A stretch of 64,000 nucleotides of DNA from Paragordius varius (taxonomy: Eukaryota; Nematomorpha). This document shows, in pieces, positions 14,484 through 28,227 of this stretch. Made by a program: the position numbers and the translations under genes. Each line of letters opens with the position of its first letter. Position 1 is the stretch's first letter. Where the stretch lies: contig OZ176060.1 in the NCBI GenBank assembly GCA_964247055.1, forward strand, positions 1,116,001-1,180,000. The letters run 5' to 3'. Under the pieces are notes generated by a model, which did no database searches, was not told where the DNA came from, and worked only from the letters and a program-made list of their open reading frames with translations.

Positions 14484-17400
14484 ATAAAAAAAAATATTCA
14501 AAAAATATCAAAAAATACTCAAAAAATAAAAAAATTAACAAAATTTCACAAAAAATAACAATTTTTCATTTAAAAATTCTTAAAATTGTCCTATTTTTCA
14601 TTCAAAAATAACATTTTTCATCTTTCTATATATATACATATAAGAATAAAAATAACAAAAATAACAATCATCACTCATTTCATCACATTCATAATTGAGA
14701 GAGAATGAGAGAGAGAGAGTGATGTGCAACACCAACAACAACAACTACAAGAATGATGTGTGTGTGAGAGTGAGAGTGAGTGTGTGTGTACAACTACAAC
14801 AACACTCACCACAAGAGTGATGACGTCATCACTCTTGTGGTGAGTGTTGTTGTTGTGAAGAAGAATATTATTATTATTATTATTAGTGAAGAAGAATAAG
14901 AGAAGAGAGAGAAGAAGGTTTTTGTTGTTGATTCTTGTTGAGACACACACACACATACATGATTAAATGAATGAATGATGAAAATGTTACTCTACTACTA
15001 CTAAAGAAGAATGAAGAAGAAATTGTTGAAGAAATGAGTGTCATTCTTGTTTTTATACTATTTTTTGAATGAAAATGACATTTTTGGACAATTTTTACTA
15101 GAATTATTAATATTTTTGTTGAAAATTGCCATTTTTGACACTTTTAAGGTTGATTTTTTCAATAATTCTTGAATAAATGTGTTAAAAGTTAGAAAAATTA
15201 AGATTTTTACATTAAAATTTGTCTTTTTTTCTAGAAAAATTCATTTTTTTCTCTAATTTTTGATTAAAAAGATGATTTTTTCTTAATTTTTGAATAAAAA
15301 ATGAATTTTTAGTTGAAATTTATCAAAAATTCTTGAAAAAATGAGTGAAAAATTCATAAATTAACACTTTTTTTGATGAAAAAATCATTTTTTTGAATAT
15401 TTATGACAAAAAATTGAATTTAATCTTGAAATTTAGCAGAAATTCTTCAAAAAATGAGTGAAAATTACAAAAATTCCGAATTTTTTGAATAAGAATCAAT
15501 TATTTCTCACTCAAAATTGAGAAATTTAATCAAAAAATGAATAAAAACTAGAAAAAATGTCAAAAAATAAGTAAAATATCCACAAAAAATTCAAAAATTG
15601 TTCAAAAATGTCATTTATAAACCAAAAAAATAATAAAAAATAACAAAAACAATTGAAAAAATAAAAAAAAATATTCAAAAAATATCAAAAAATACTCAAA
15701 AAATAAAAAAATTAACAAAATTTCACAAAAAATAACAATTTTTCATTTAAAAATTCTTAAAATTGTCCTATTTTTCATTCAAAAATAACATTTTTCATCT
15801 TTCTATATATATACATATAAGAATAAAAATAACAAAAATAACAATCATCACTCATTTCATCACATTCATAATTGAGAGAGAATGAGAGAGAGAGAGTGAT
15901 GTGCAACACCAACAACAACAACTACAAGAATGATGTGTGTGTGAGAGTGAGAGTGAGTGTGTGTGTACAACTACAACAACACTCACCACAAGAGTGATGA
16001 CGTCATCACTCTTGTGGTGAGTGTTGTTGTTGTGAAGAAGAATATTATTATTATTATTATTAGTGAAGAAGAATAAGAGAAGAGAGAGAAGAAGGTTTTT
16101 GTTGTTGATTCTTGTTGAGACACACACACACATACATGATTAAATGAATGAATGATGAAAATGTTACTCTACTACTACTAAAGAAGAATGAAGAAGAAAT
16201 TGTTGAAGAAATGAGTGTCATTCTTGTTTTTATACTATTTTTTGAATGAAAATGACATTTTTGGACAATTTTTACTAGAATTATTAATATTTTTGTTGAA
16301 AATTGCCATTTTTGACACTTTTAAGGTTGATTTTTTCAATAATTCTTGAATAAATGTGTTAAAAGTTAGAAAAATTAAGATTTTTACATTAAAATTTGTC
16401 TTTTTTTCTAGAAAAATTCATTTTTTTCTCTAATTTTTGATTAAAAAGATGATTTTTTCTTAATTTTTGAATAAAAAATGAATTTTTAGTTGAAATTTAT
16501 CAAAAATTCTTGAAAAAATGAGTGAAAAATTCATAAATTAACACTTTTTTTGATGAAAAAATCATTTTTTTGAATATTTATGACAAAAAATTGAATTTAA
16601 TCTTGAAATTTAGCAGAAATTCTTCAAAAAATGAGTGAAAATTACAAAAATTCCGAATTTTTTGAATAAGAATCAATTATTTCTCACTCAAAATTGAGAA
16701 ATTTAATCAAAAAATGAATAAAAACTAGAAAAAATGTCAAAAAATAAGTAAAATATCCACAAAAAATTCAAAAATTGTTCAAAAATGTCATTTATAAACC
16801 AAAAAAATAATAAAAAATAACAAAAACAATTGAAAAAATAAAAAAAAATATTCAAAAAATATCAAAAAATACTCAAAAAATAAAAAAATTAACAAAATTT
16901 CACAAAAAATAACAATTTTTCATTTAAAAATTCTTAAAATTGTCCTATTTTTCATTCAAAAATAACATTTTTCATCTTTCTATATATATACATATAAGAA
17001 TAAAAATAACAAAAATAACAATCATCACTCATTTCATCACATTCATAATTGAGAGAGAATGAGAGAGAGAGAGTGATGTGCAACACCAACAACAACAACT
17101 ACAAGAATGATGTGTGTGTGAGAGTGAGAGTGAGTGTGTGTGTACAACTACAACAACACTCACCACAAGAGTGATGACGTCATCACTCTTGTGGTGAGTG
17201 TTGTTGTTGTGAAGAAGAATATTATTATTATTATTATTAGTGAAGAAGAATAAGAGAAGAGAGAGAAGAAGGTTTTTGTTGTTGATTCTTGTTGAGACAC
17301 ACACACACATACATGATTAAATGAATGAATGATGAAAATGTTACTCTACTACTACTAAAGAAGAATGAAGAAGAAATTGTTGAAGAAATGAGTGTCATTC

Positions 17401-20400
17401 TTGTTTTTATACTATTTTTTGAATGAAAATGACATTTTTGGACAATTTTTACTAGAATTATTAATATTTTTGTTGAAAATTGCCATTTTTGACACTTTTA
17501 AGGTTGATTTTTTCAATAATTCTTGAATAAATGTGTTAAAAGTTAGAAAAATTAAGATTTTTACATTAAAATTTGTCTTTTTTTCTAGAAAAATTCATTT
17601 TTTTCTCTAATTTTTGATTAAAAAGATGATTTTTTCTTAATTTTTGAATAAAAAATGAATTTTTAGTTGAAATTTATCAAAAATTCTTGAAAAAATGAGT
17701 GAAAAATTCATAAATTAACACTTTTTTTGATGAAAAAATCATTTTTTTGAATATTTATGACAAAAAATTGAATTTAATCTTGAAATTTAGCAGAAATTCT
17801 TCAAAAAATGAGTGAAAATTACAAAAATTCCGAATTTTTTGAATAAGAATCAATTATTTCTCACTCAAAATTGAGAAATTTAATCAAAAAATGAATAAAA
17901 ACTAGAAAAAATGTCAAAAAATAAGTAAAATATCCACAAAAAATTCAAAAATTGTTCAAAAATGTCATTTATAAACCAAAAAAATAATAAAAAATAACAA
18001 AAACAATTGAAAAAATAAAAAAAAATATTCAAAAAATATCAAAAAATACTCAAAAAATAAAAAAATTAACAAAATTTCACAAAAAATAACAATTTTTCAT
18101 TTAAAAATTCTTAAAATTGTCCTATTTTTCATTCAAAAATAACATTTTTCATCTTTCTATATATATACATATAAGAATAAAAATAACAAAAATAACAATC
18201 ATCACTCATTTCATCACATTCATAATTGAGAGAGAATGAGAGAGAGAGAGTGATGTGCAACACCAACAACAACAACTACAAGAATGATGTGTGTGTGAGA
18301 GTGAGAGTGAGTGTGTGTGTACAACTACAACAACACTCACCACAAGAGTGATGACGTCATCACTCTTGTGGTGAGTGTTGTTGTTGTGAAGAAGAATATT
18401 ATTATTATTATTATTAGTGAAGAAGAATAAGAGAAGAGAGAGAAGAAGGTTTTTGTTGTTGATTCTTGTTGAGACACACACACACATACATGATTAAATG
18501 AATGAATGATGAAAATGTTACTCTACTACTACTAAAGAAGAATGAAGAAGAAATTGTTGAAGAAATGAGTGTCATTCTTGTTTTTATACTATTTTTTGAA
18601 TGAAAATGACATTTTTGGACAATTTTTACTAGAATTATTAATATTTTTGTTGAAAATTGCCATTTTTGACACTTTTAAGGTTGATTTTTTCAATAATTCT
18701 TGAATAAATGTGTTAAAAGTTAGAAAAATTAAGATTTTTACATTAAAATTTGTCTTTTTTTCTAGAAAAATTCATTTTTTTCTCTAATTTTTGATTAAAA
18801 AGATGATTTTTTCTTAATTTTTGAATAAAAAATGAATTTTTAGTTGAAATTTATCAAAAATTCTTGAAAAAATGAGTGAAAAATTCATAAATTAACACTT
18901 TTTTTGATGAAAAAATCATTTTTTTGAATATTTATGACAAAAAATTGAATTTAATCTTGAAATTTAGCAGAAATTCTTCAAAAAATGAGTGAAAATTACA
19001 AAAATTCCGAATTTTTTGAATAAGAATCAATTATTTCTCACTCAAAATTGAGAAATTTAATCAAAAAATGAATAAAAACTAGAAAAAATGTCAAAAAATA
19101 AGTAAAATATCCACAAAAAATTCAAAAATTGTTCAAAAATGTCATTTATAAACCAAAAAAATAATAAAAAATAACAAAAACAATTGAAAAAATAAAAAAA
19201 AATATTCAAAAAATATCAAAAAATACTCAAAAAATAAAAAAATTAACAAAATTTCACAAAAAATAACAATTTTTCATTTAAAAATTCTTAAAATTGTCCT
19301 ATTTTTCATTCAAAAATAACATTTTTCATCTTTCTATATATATACATATAAGAATAAAAATAACAAAAATAACAATCATCACTCATTTCATCACATTCAT
19401 AATTGAGAGAGAATGAGAGAGAGAGAGTGATGTGCAACACCAACAACAACAACTACAAGAATGATGTGTGTGTGAGAGTGAGAGTGAGTGTGTGTGTACA
19501 ACTACAACAACACTCACCACAAGAGTGATGACGTCATCACTCTTGTGGTGAGTGTTGTTGTTGTGAAGAAGAATATTATTATTATTATTATTAGTGAAGA
19601 AGAATAAGAGAAGAGAGAGAAGAAGGTTTTTGTTGTTGATTCTTGTTGAGACACACACACACATACATGATTAAATGAATGAATGATGAAAATGTTACTC
19701 TACTACTACTAAAGAAGAATGAAGAAGAAATTGTTGAAGAAATGAGTGTCATTCTTGTTTTTATACTATTTTTTGAATGAAAATGACATTTTTGGACAAT
19801 TTTTACTAGAATTATTAATATTTTTGTTGAAAATTGCCATTTTTGACACTTTTAAGGTTGATTTTTTCAATAATTCTTGAATAAATGTGTTAAAAGTTAG
19901 AAAAATTAAGATTTTTACATTAAAATTTGTCTTTTTTTCTAGAAAAATTCATTTTTTTCTCTAATTTTTGATTAAAAAGATGATTTTTTCTTAATTTTTG
20001 AATAAAAAATGAATTTTTAGTTGAAATTTATCAAAAATTCTTGAAAAAATGAGTGAAAAATTCATAAATTAACACTTTTTTTGATGAAAAAATCATTTTT
20101 TTGAATATTTATGACAAAAAATTGAATTTAATCTTGAAATTTAGCAGAAATTCTTCAAAAAATGAGTGAAAATTACAAAAATTCCGAATTTTTTGAATAA
20201 GAATCAATTATTTCTCACTCAAAATTGAGAAATTTAATCAAAAAATGAATAAAAACTAGAAAAAATGTCAAAAAATAAGTAAAATATCCACAAAAAATTC
20301 AAAAATTGTTCAAAAATGTCATTTATAAACCAAAAAAATAATAAAAAATAACAAAAACAATTGAAAAAATAAAAAAAAATATTCAAAAAATATCAAAAAA

Positions 20401-23400
20401 TACTCAAAAAATAAAAAAATTAACAAAATTTCACAAAAAATAACAATTTTTCATTTAAAAATTCTTAAAATTGTCCTATTTTTCATTCAAAAATAACATT
20501 TTTCATCTTTCTATATATATACATATAAGAATAAAAATAACAAAAATAACAATCATCACTCATTTCATCACATTCATAATTGAGAGAGAATGAGAGAGAG
20601 AGAGTGATGTGCAACACCAACAACAACAACTACAAGAATGATGTGTGTGTGAGAGTGAGAGTGAGTGTGTGTGTACAACTACAACAACACTCACCACAAG
20701 AGTGATGACGTCATCACTCTTGTGGTGAGTGTTGTTGTTGTGAAGAAGAATATTATTATTATTATTATTAGTGAAGAAGAATAAGAGAAGAGAGAGAAGA
20801 AGGTTTTTGTTGTTGATTCTTGTTGAGACACACACACACATACATGATTAAATGAATGAATGATGAAAATGTTACTCTACTACTACTAAAGAAGAATGAA
20901 GAAGAAATTGTTGAAGAAATGAGTGTCATTCTTGTTTTTATACTATTTTTTGAATGAAAATGACATTTTTGGACAATTTTTACTAGAATTATTAATATTT
21001 TTGTTGAAAATTGCCATTTTTGACACTTTTAAGGTTGATTTTTTCAATAATTCTTGAATAAATGTGTTAAAAGTTAGAAAAATTAAGATTTTTACATTAA
21101 AATTTGTCTTTTTTTCTAGAAAAATTCATTTTTTTCTCTAATTTTTGATTAAAAAGATGATTTTTTCTTAATTTTTGAATAAAAAATGAATTTTTAGTTG
21201 AAATTTATCAAAAATTCTTGAAAAAATGAGTGAAAAATTCATAAATTAACACTTTTTTTGATGAAAAAATCATTTTTTTGAATATTTATGACAAAAAATT
21301 GAATTTAATCTTGAAATTTAGCAGAAATTCTTCAAAAAATGAGTGAAAATTACAAAAATTCCGAATTTTTTGAATAAGAATCAATTATTTCTCACTCAAA
21401 ATTGAGAAATTTAATCAAAAAATGAATAAAAACTAGAAAAAATGTCAAAAAATAAGTAAAATATCCACAAAAAATTCAAAAATTGTTCAAAAATGTCATT
21501 TATAAACCAAAAAAATAATAAAAAATAACAAAAACAATTGAAAAAATAAAAAAAAATATTCAAAAAATATCAAAAAATACTCAAAAAATAAAAAAATTAA
21601 CAAAATTTCACAAAAAATAACAATTTTTCATTTAAAAATTCTTAAAATTGTCCTATTTTTCATTCAAAAATAACATTTTTCATCTTTCTATATATATACA
21701 TATAAGAATAAAAATAACAAAAATAACAATCATCACTCATTTCATCACATTCATAATTGAGAGAGAATGAGAGAGAGAGAGTGATGTGCAACACCAACAA
21801 CAACAACTACAAGAATGATGTGTGTGTGAGAGTGAGAGTGAGTGTGTGTGTACAACTACAACAACACTCACCACAAGAGTGATGACGTCATCACTCTTGT
21901 GGTGAGTGTTGTTGTTGTGAAGAAGAATATTATTATTATTATTATTAGTGAAGAAGAATAAGAGAAGAGAGAGAAGAAGGTTTTTGTTGTTGATTCTTGT
22001 TGAGACACACACACACATACATGATTAAATGAATGAATGATGAAAATGTTACTCTACTACTACTAAAGAAGAATGAAGAAGAAATTGTTGAAGAAATGAG
22101 TGTCATTCTTGTTTTTATACTATTTTTTGAATGAAAATGACATTTTTGGACAATTTTTACTAGAATTATTAATATTTTTGTTGAAAATTGCCATTTTTGA
22201 CACTTTTAAGGTTGATTTTTTCAATAATTCTTGAATAAATGTGTTAAAAGTTAGAAAAATTAAGATTTTTACATTAAAATTTGTCTTTTTTTCTAGAAAA
22301 ATTCATTTTTTTCTCTAATTTTTGATTAAAAAGATGATTTTTTCTTAATTTTTGAATAAAAAATGAATTTTTAGTTGAAATTTATCAAAAATTCTTGAAA
22401 AAATGAGTGAAAAATTCATAAATTAACACTTTTTTTGATGAAAAAATCATTTTTTTGAATATTTATGACAAAAAATTGAATTTAATCTTGAAATTTAGCA
22501 GAAATTCTTCAAAAAATGAGTGAAAATTACAAAAATTCCGAATTTTTTGAATAAGAATCAATTATTTCTCACTCAAAATTGAGAAATTTAATCAAAAAAT
22601 GAATAAAAACTAGAAAAAATGTCAAAAAATAAGTAAAATATCCACAAAAAATTCAAAAATTGTTCAAAAATGTCATTTATAAACCAAAAAAATAATAAAA
22701 AATAACAAAAACAATTGAAAAAATAAAAAAAAATATTCAAAAAATATCAAAAAATACTCAAAAAATAAAAAAATTAACAAAATTTCACAAAAAATAACAA
22801 TTTTTCATTTAAAAATTCTTAAAATTGTCCTATTTTTCATTCAAAAATAACATTTTTCATCTTTCTATATATATACATATAAGAATAAAAATAACAAAAA
22901 TAACAATCATCACTCATTTCATCACATTCATAATTGAGAGAGAATGAGAGAGAGAGAGTGATGTGCAACACCAACAACAACAACTACAAGAATGATGTGT
23001 GTGTGAGAGTGAGAGTGAGTGTGTGTGTACAACTACAACAACACTCACCACAAGAGTGATGACGTCATCACTCTTGTGGTGAGTGTTGTTGTTGTGAAGA
23101 AGAATATTATTATTATTATTATTAGTGAAGAAGAATAAGAGAAGAGAGAGAAGAAGGTTTTTGTTGTTGATTCTTGTTGAGACACACACACACATACATG
23201 ATTAAATGAATGAATGATGAAAATGTTACTCTACTACTACTAAAGAAGAATGAAGAAGAAATTGTTGAAGAAATGAGTGTCATTCTTGTTTTTATACTAT
23301 TTTTTGAATGAAAATGACATTTTTGGACAATTTTTACTAGAATTATTAATATTTTTGTTGAAAATTGCCATTTTTGACACTTTTAAGGTTGATTTTTTCA

Positions 23401-23899
23401 ATAATTCTTGAATAAATGTGTTAAAAGTTAGAAAAATTAAGATTTTTACATTAAAATTTGTCTTTTTTTCTAGAAAAATTCATTTTTTTCTCTAATTTTT
23501 GATTAAAAAGATGATTTTTTCTTAATTTTTGAATAAAAAATGAATTTTTAGTTGAAATTTATCAAAAATTCTTGAAAAAATGAGTGAAAAATTCATAAAT
23601 TAACACTTTTTTTGATGAAAAAATCATTTTTTTGAATATTTATGACAAAAAATTGAATTTAATCTTGAAATTTAGCAGAAATTCTTCAAAAAATGAGTGA
23701 AAATTACAAAAATTCCGAATTTTTTGAATAAGAATCAATTATTTCTCACTCAAAATTGAGAAATTTAATCAAAAAATGAATAAAAACTAGAAAAAATGTC
23801 AAAAAATAAGTAAAATATCCACAAAAAATTCAAAAATTGTTCAAAAATGTCATTTATAAACCAAAAAAATAATAAAAAATAACAAAAACAATTGAAAAA
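14484..23899. repeat. Satellite array, family B (8 units of 1177 bp)
   Basis: Eight head-to-tail units begin at 14484, 15661, 16838, 18015, 19192, 20369, 21546 and 22723. The spacing is exactly 1177 bp throughout and the units look identical by eye. Family B shares the architecture of A: an A-rich flank, a (GA)n/(GT)n core, a palindrome of 58 bp centred on TGACGTCA, a GAAGAAGG stretch with ATT repeats, an (ATGA)n tract and a T-rich flank. It has diverged strongly from A outside the palindrome. The A-to-B switch near 14474-14484 is in register: the last A bases and the first B bases fall at the same place in the unit. This fits unequal recombination rather than insertion. Confidence 0.97.
14796..23092. 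repeat. 58-bp perfect palindromes of family B (8 copies)
   Basis: One perfect inverted repeat lies in each B unit, with 29-bp arms and no spacer. Positions are 14796-14853, 15973-16030, 17150-17207, 18327-18384, 19504-19561, 20681-20738, 21858-21915 and 23035-23092. The 58 bp are the same as the inner 58 bp of the family A palindrome, although the surrounding unit sequence has diverged. Outside the arms one mismatch is followed by a few more pairing bases. Confidence 0.95.
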
Positions 23900-24219
23900 A
23901 TAAAAAAAAATATTCAAAAAATATCAAAAAATACTCAAAAAATAAAAAAATTAACAAAATTTCACAAAAAATAACAATTTTTCATTTAAAAATTCTTAAA
24001 ATTGTCCTATTTTTCATTCAAAAATAACATTTTTCATCTTTCTATATATATACATATAAGAATAAAAATAACAAAAATAACAATCATCACTCATTTCATC
24101 ACATTCATAATTGAGAGAGAATGAGAGAGAGAGAGTGATGTGCAACACCAACAACAACAACAAGAGTGATGTGTATGTGTGTGAGAGAGTGAGTGGAGAG
24201 AGAGATGAGTGTGAGTGTA

Positions 24220-24273
24220 ACAACAACACACACAACAAGAGTGATGAATCACTCTTGTTGTGTGTGTTGTTGT
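24220..24273. repeat. C-type palindrome 1 with central deletion
   Basis: Arms of 26 bp flank a 2-nt spacer (GA). The centre reads GTGATGAATCAC. Compared with GTGATGACGTCATCAC in families A and B, exactly CGTC is missing, so the TGACGTCA octamer is gone while the arms still pair. Confidence 0.9.
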
Positions 24274-25513
24274 GAAGAAGAATATTATTATTAGTAGTAG
24301 AAGAAGAAGAAGAATTGAGTAGAGAGAGAAGAATGTTTTTGTTGATGATTCTTGTTGAGACACAAACACATATATACATGAATGAATGAATGAATGAATG
24401 ATGAAAATGTTACACTACTACTACTAAAGAAGAATGAAGAATATTGTTGAAGAAATGATGAATATTCTTGATTTTCAATAATTTTTGAATAAAAATCAAG
24501 ATTTTTGGACAATATTACTAAAATTATTAATATTTTTGTGTAAAATTAACAATTTTTACACTTTTTTTGAACATTTTACTAAAAATTCATGAATAATAGA
24601 GTTAAAATCTTGAAAATTAAGAATTTTTCAGTGAAAATTGAGTTTTTTTCTAGATTTTTGAATGAAAATTTATTTTTTTCTCTAATTTTTGACAAAAAAT
24701 GACGATTTTTGGACAATTTTAATGAAAAACAAGAATATTTTTGTATGAAAATGACATTTTTGACACTTTTTTTGATGATTTACTCGATAATTTTGAAAAA
24801 ATGAACAAAAATCTTGAAAAATTAAGAATTTTCTCAGTAAAAATTCACTTTTTTTCAAATTTTACAGTAAAAAATGAATATTTTCTCTAATTTTTGATTG
24901 AAAAAAATGAATTTTAAGTTGAAATTTAACAAAAATTGTCAAAAAAGTGAGAAAAAATGAGTAAAAATAAGAAAAATTTGCTAAATTTACTGTAAAAATC
25001 AATTTTTTAGAATAAAAACTGAATTATTTCTACTTAAAAATGATAATTTTAATTTAAAAATGAGTAAAAAGTAGAAAAAAATAATAAAAAATATCCAAAA
25101 TACACAAAAAATATTCATAAAATCATCAAAAACGTCATTTTTAAACAAAAATACCTTCAAAATTAATAATTTTAATCAAAAAATCATCAATTTTAATCAA
25201 AAAATACTCAAAATACTCAAAAAATGAATAAAATTAAAAAAAAATATTAATAAAATATTAAAATTGTCCTACATTTCATTCAAAAATAACAATTTTTCAT
25301 TCAAAAATAACACTTTTCATTCTTCTCTATATATTATATATACATATATATATAATAACAATATAACAACTAATAATAACAAATCTTCACTCATTTCATC
25401 CATCAAAAATGAGAGAGAGAGAGAGATGTGCAGCAACAACAACAACTACAACAACAAGAGTGATGTGTATGTGTGTGAGAGAGTGAGTGGAGAGAGAGAT
25501 GAGTGTGAGTGTA

Positions 25514-25567
25514 ACAACAACACACACAACAAGAGTGATGAATCACTCTTGTTGTGAGTGTTGTTGT
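25514..25567. repeat. C-type palindrome 2 with central deletion
   Basis: This has the same layout as the previous palindrome: 26-bp arms, a 2-nt GA spacer and the same loss of CGTC at the centre. One mismatch lies in the arms (ACACACA on the left against TGAGTGT on the right). Confidence 0.85.
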
Positions 25568-26282
25568 GAAGAAGAATATTATTATTATTAGTAGTAGAAG
25601 AAGAAGAAGAATTGAGTAGAGAGAGAAGAATGTTTTTGTTGTTGATTCTTGTTGACACAGACACATATACATGATTGAATGAATGAATGATGAAAATGTT
25701 ACACTACTACTACTAAAGAAGAATGATGAATATTGTTGAAGAAATGATGAATATTCTTGTTTTTCAACAATTTTTTGAATAAAAAGAAGGTTTTTTGACA
25801 CATTTTTACTAAATTTATGAATAATATTGTTTAAAAATGAATATTTTGACACTTTTTTGAATATTTACTCAAGAATTTTAATCAAATTATTAATATTTTT
25901 GTTGAAATTTGACATTTTTGATATTTTTTAAGGTTTTTCTAATGAAAATTCATTAATAAATGACTAATTTTTGAAAAATTTTGAATTTTTTGATTAAAAA
26001 TCAAGTATTTTTTTAAATTTTAACTAAAATAAAAAATTTACAAAAAAATCTAATTTTTAAATCATTTTTTTCAATAAAAATCACGTTTTTTCTTAATTTA
26101 CCTTCAAATTAGAGTTTAAGATTAAAATTTATATTTTTGACAAGTTTTTGGAGCAAAAACTCTAATTTCATAATCAAATATTAGTAAAAATTGAAAATTG
26201 CAAATTTTCCATTAAAAACAAGTTTATTCATTAAAATTTTAGGCAAAACGGTTTTTTTAACTATATTTAAGAAAGTAATTTT

Positions 26283-26370
26283 TTGGATGAGACATTATTT
26301 GCAACAGATTTAGTAATATTTTGTGTTTTAAAAAATTAAAAATTATTGAAATTTAATGAATATAATGTTT
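26283..26370. repeat. Direct repeat, copy 1 of a ~90-bp segment
   Basis: Contains TATTTGCAACAGAT followed by ATATTTTGTGTTT and then an A-rich AAATTATTGAAATTTAATGA run. The same order of phrases recurs at about 28228, 1.94 kb downstream. Confidence 0.7.
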
Positions 26371-28227
26371 TAAAATTAAAAATTAAAAATAAAAAGTAAA
26401 TATAAAAAAGGTACATTGAGAGAAATATATCATAAGGAAAAGACTTTTAAGAAAATTAATTCCTTTTCTGTAATATTTTTTTGTTTAAAGAGGAATATCA
26501 TGGAACAGCGTTATAATTATTAATAATAAAAATAAAATAATTTAAAAATAATATATTTTTCTAATATAGTAATAAATAAATAATTAAATGAATGAATTAA
26601 TAGTTAAACAATATATAAATTAATAATTAAATTAAAAAAATTTAATAATGATAAATTAAATAAAAACTCAAAAAATTTAATTTTCATAATTAAATTATTT
26701 TTTTTCTAATATTTTTGAATAAATAGATTTTTTAATATTTAGACGTATTTATAAGAATATTGTATAAAAATTGATATTTTGGAACATTTGGATGATTTTA
26801 TACAAACATTCTTAGGAAAATGTGTAAACAAAAAAATTAACATTTCCGTAATAAAGATTAAGTATTTATGATTTTTTGGAATAGAAATTAACTTTTTTAG
26901 TCAAATCTAAAAAATTGAGTAAAATTTTTTTTGTCAAATATTATTATTGATACTTAATAAAGATTAAAAACTTGAAAAATTAGAGTTTTTCGGATAAATT
27001 TAAATTTTTCTTGAATATTTTTGAATAAAAAATGAGTTTTTCCATGTTATTATTCAAAAATTCTTGAAAAAATGAATGAATATTTGATAATATTTAAGTT
27101 TTTTCAGTAGAAATTTAGTTTTATTTCTAATTTTTTGAATGAAATTTGAGTTATTTACGAATTTTTATGATTAATTATTTAAAAGTGAGTGAAAACTTGA
27201 AAAATTAAGATTTTATGAGAGAAAAATAAATTTATTTCCAATTTTTTAAATATAAAATGAGTTTTTTGTCAAATCTTATGATTAATTTTAAAAAATTAGC
27301 ATAAATTTGGAAAATTTGAGATATCAGTAAAATTCAATTTTTGATCTTTTTGGAATAAAAATTGAGTTTTTTGTGTAAATTGTATTATTAATTCCTAAAA
27401 TATAAGTTTAAATTTGGCAAATTGCGATTTTTACAGTAAAAATAAAGTTTTTTTCTAAATCTTTTACTTAAAAATCAATTTTATTTCGTAATATCAAATT
27501 CAAAATCATTTTTCAAAAAAATCAATTTTATTATCGAATTTTTATTTGAAATTTTATTATTAATAAAAAAATGAATATAATTTTGGAAAATTGCGATCTT
27601 TTATTGAAAAATTAAGTTTTTTTCTAAATCTATTATTTAATTATCAGTTTTATTTCATAAAATCAAATTTAAAATCATTTTTTAGAAAAAATCAATTTTA
27701 TTTTCAAATTTTTATTTAAAATTTTATTATTAATCCTTAATAGATGAGTATAAATTTGGAACATTGCGATTTTACAGTAAAAATTAAGTTTTTTTCAAAT
27801 CTAATACTTTATTATCAATTTTATTTCATAAAATCGTTTTCAAATTTTTATTTGAAATTTTATTATTAAATGTTAAAAAATGGGTTCAGTTTTGTATAAT
27901 AAAAATGAATTTTATATTCGAATGATAATAGAGTTTTTTCTTAGAAATATTTTAAATATTCTTCAAAAATAGGCGAAAACTTGAAAATTAATTCTTAAAA
28001 TAATGAATAGATTAATTTTTTTGAATAAAAATGGAGATTTCCTCAAAATTCTTACAATAATGAGTTACAACTTGAAAAAGTTAAATTTTTTCAGTAAAAA
28101 CTCTGTTTTTTTAAAAAATAAAGATTTTCTCTTAGAAATCAATTAAAATAATTATTTAAAAAAATCAAGTTTTATACAATTTAAGTTAAAACACTTGGTT
28201 TTTTGACTCAAATTATACTCAGATTTA

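Larger units (their letters stand above)
23900..26160. repeat. Satellite edge: hybrid B/C unit and a second diverged C unit
   Basis: The ninth unit starts as family B and switches in register near 24163, inside the ACA/CAA-rich stretch left of the palindrome, to a diverged family C sequence. A second C unit follows from about 25161; its TTGTCCTA landmark near 25264 matches the same landmark ~100 bp into each B unit. The palindrome centres are about 1294 bp apart. Both C palindromes lack the central CGTC found in A and B. Similarity fades into simple A/T-rich sequence after about 26.1 kb. This looks like the old, unhomogenised edge of the array. Confidence 0.85.

Noticed and set aside
14675-23195. 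Eight identical 93-residue minus-strand open frames, one per B unit
   Set aside because: They read through simple repeats (Asn, Leu, Ser and His runs) and the palindrome, have no domain-like composition, and recur only because the satellite recurs.
1-24000. CRISPR-like array
   Set aside because: Units are over 1 kb with no unique spacers, in an animal genome; this is satellite DNA.
24014-25852. Longer open frames of 72-149 residues over the C units on both strands
   Set aside because: They overlap in several frames, are made of Ser/Leu/Phe or Asn runs from GA, ATT and AAC repeats, and are not supported by codon bias or splice signals.
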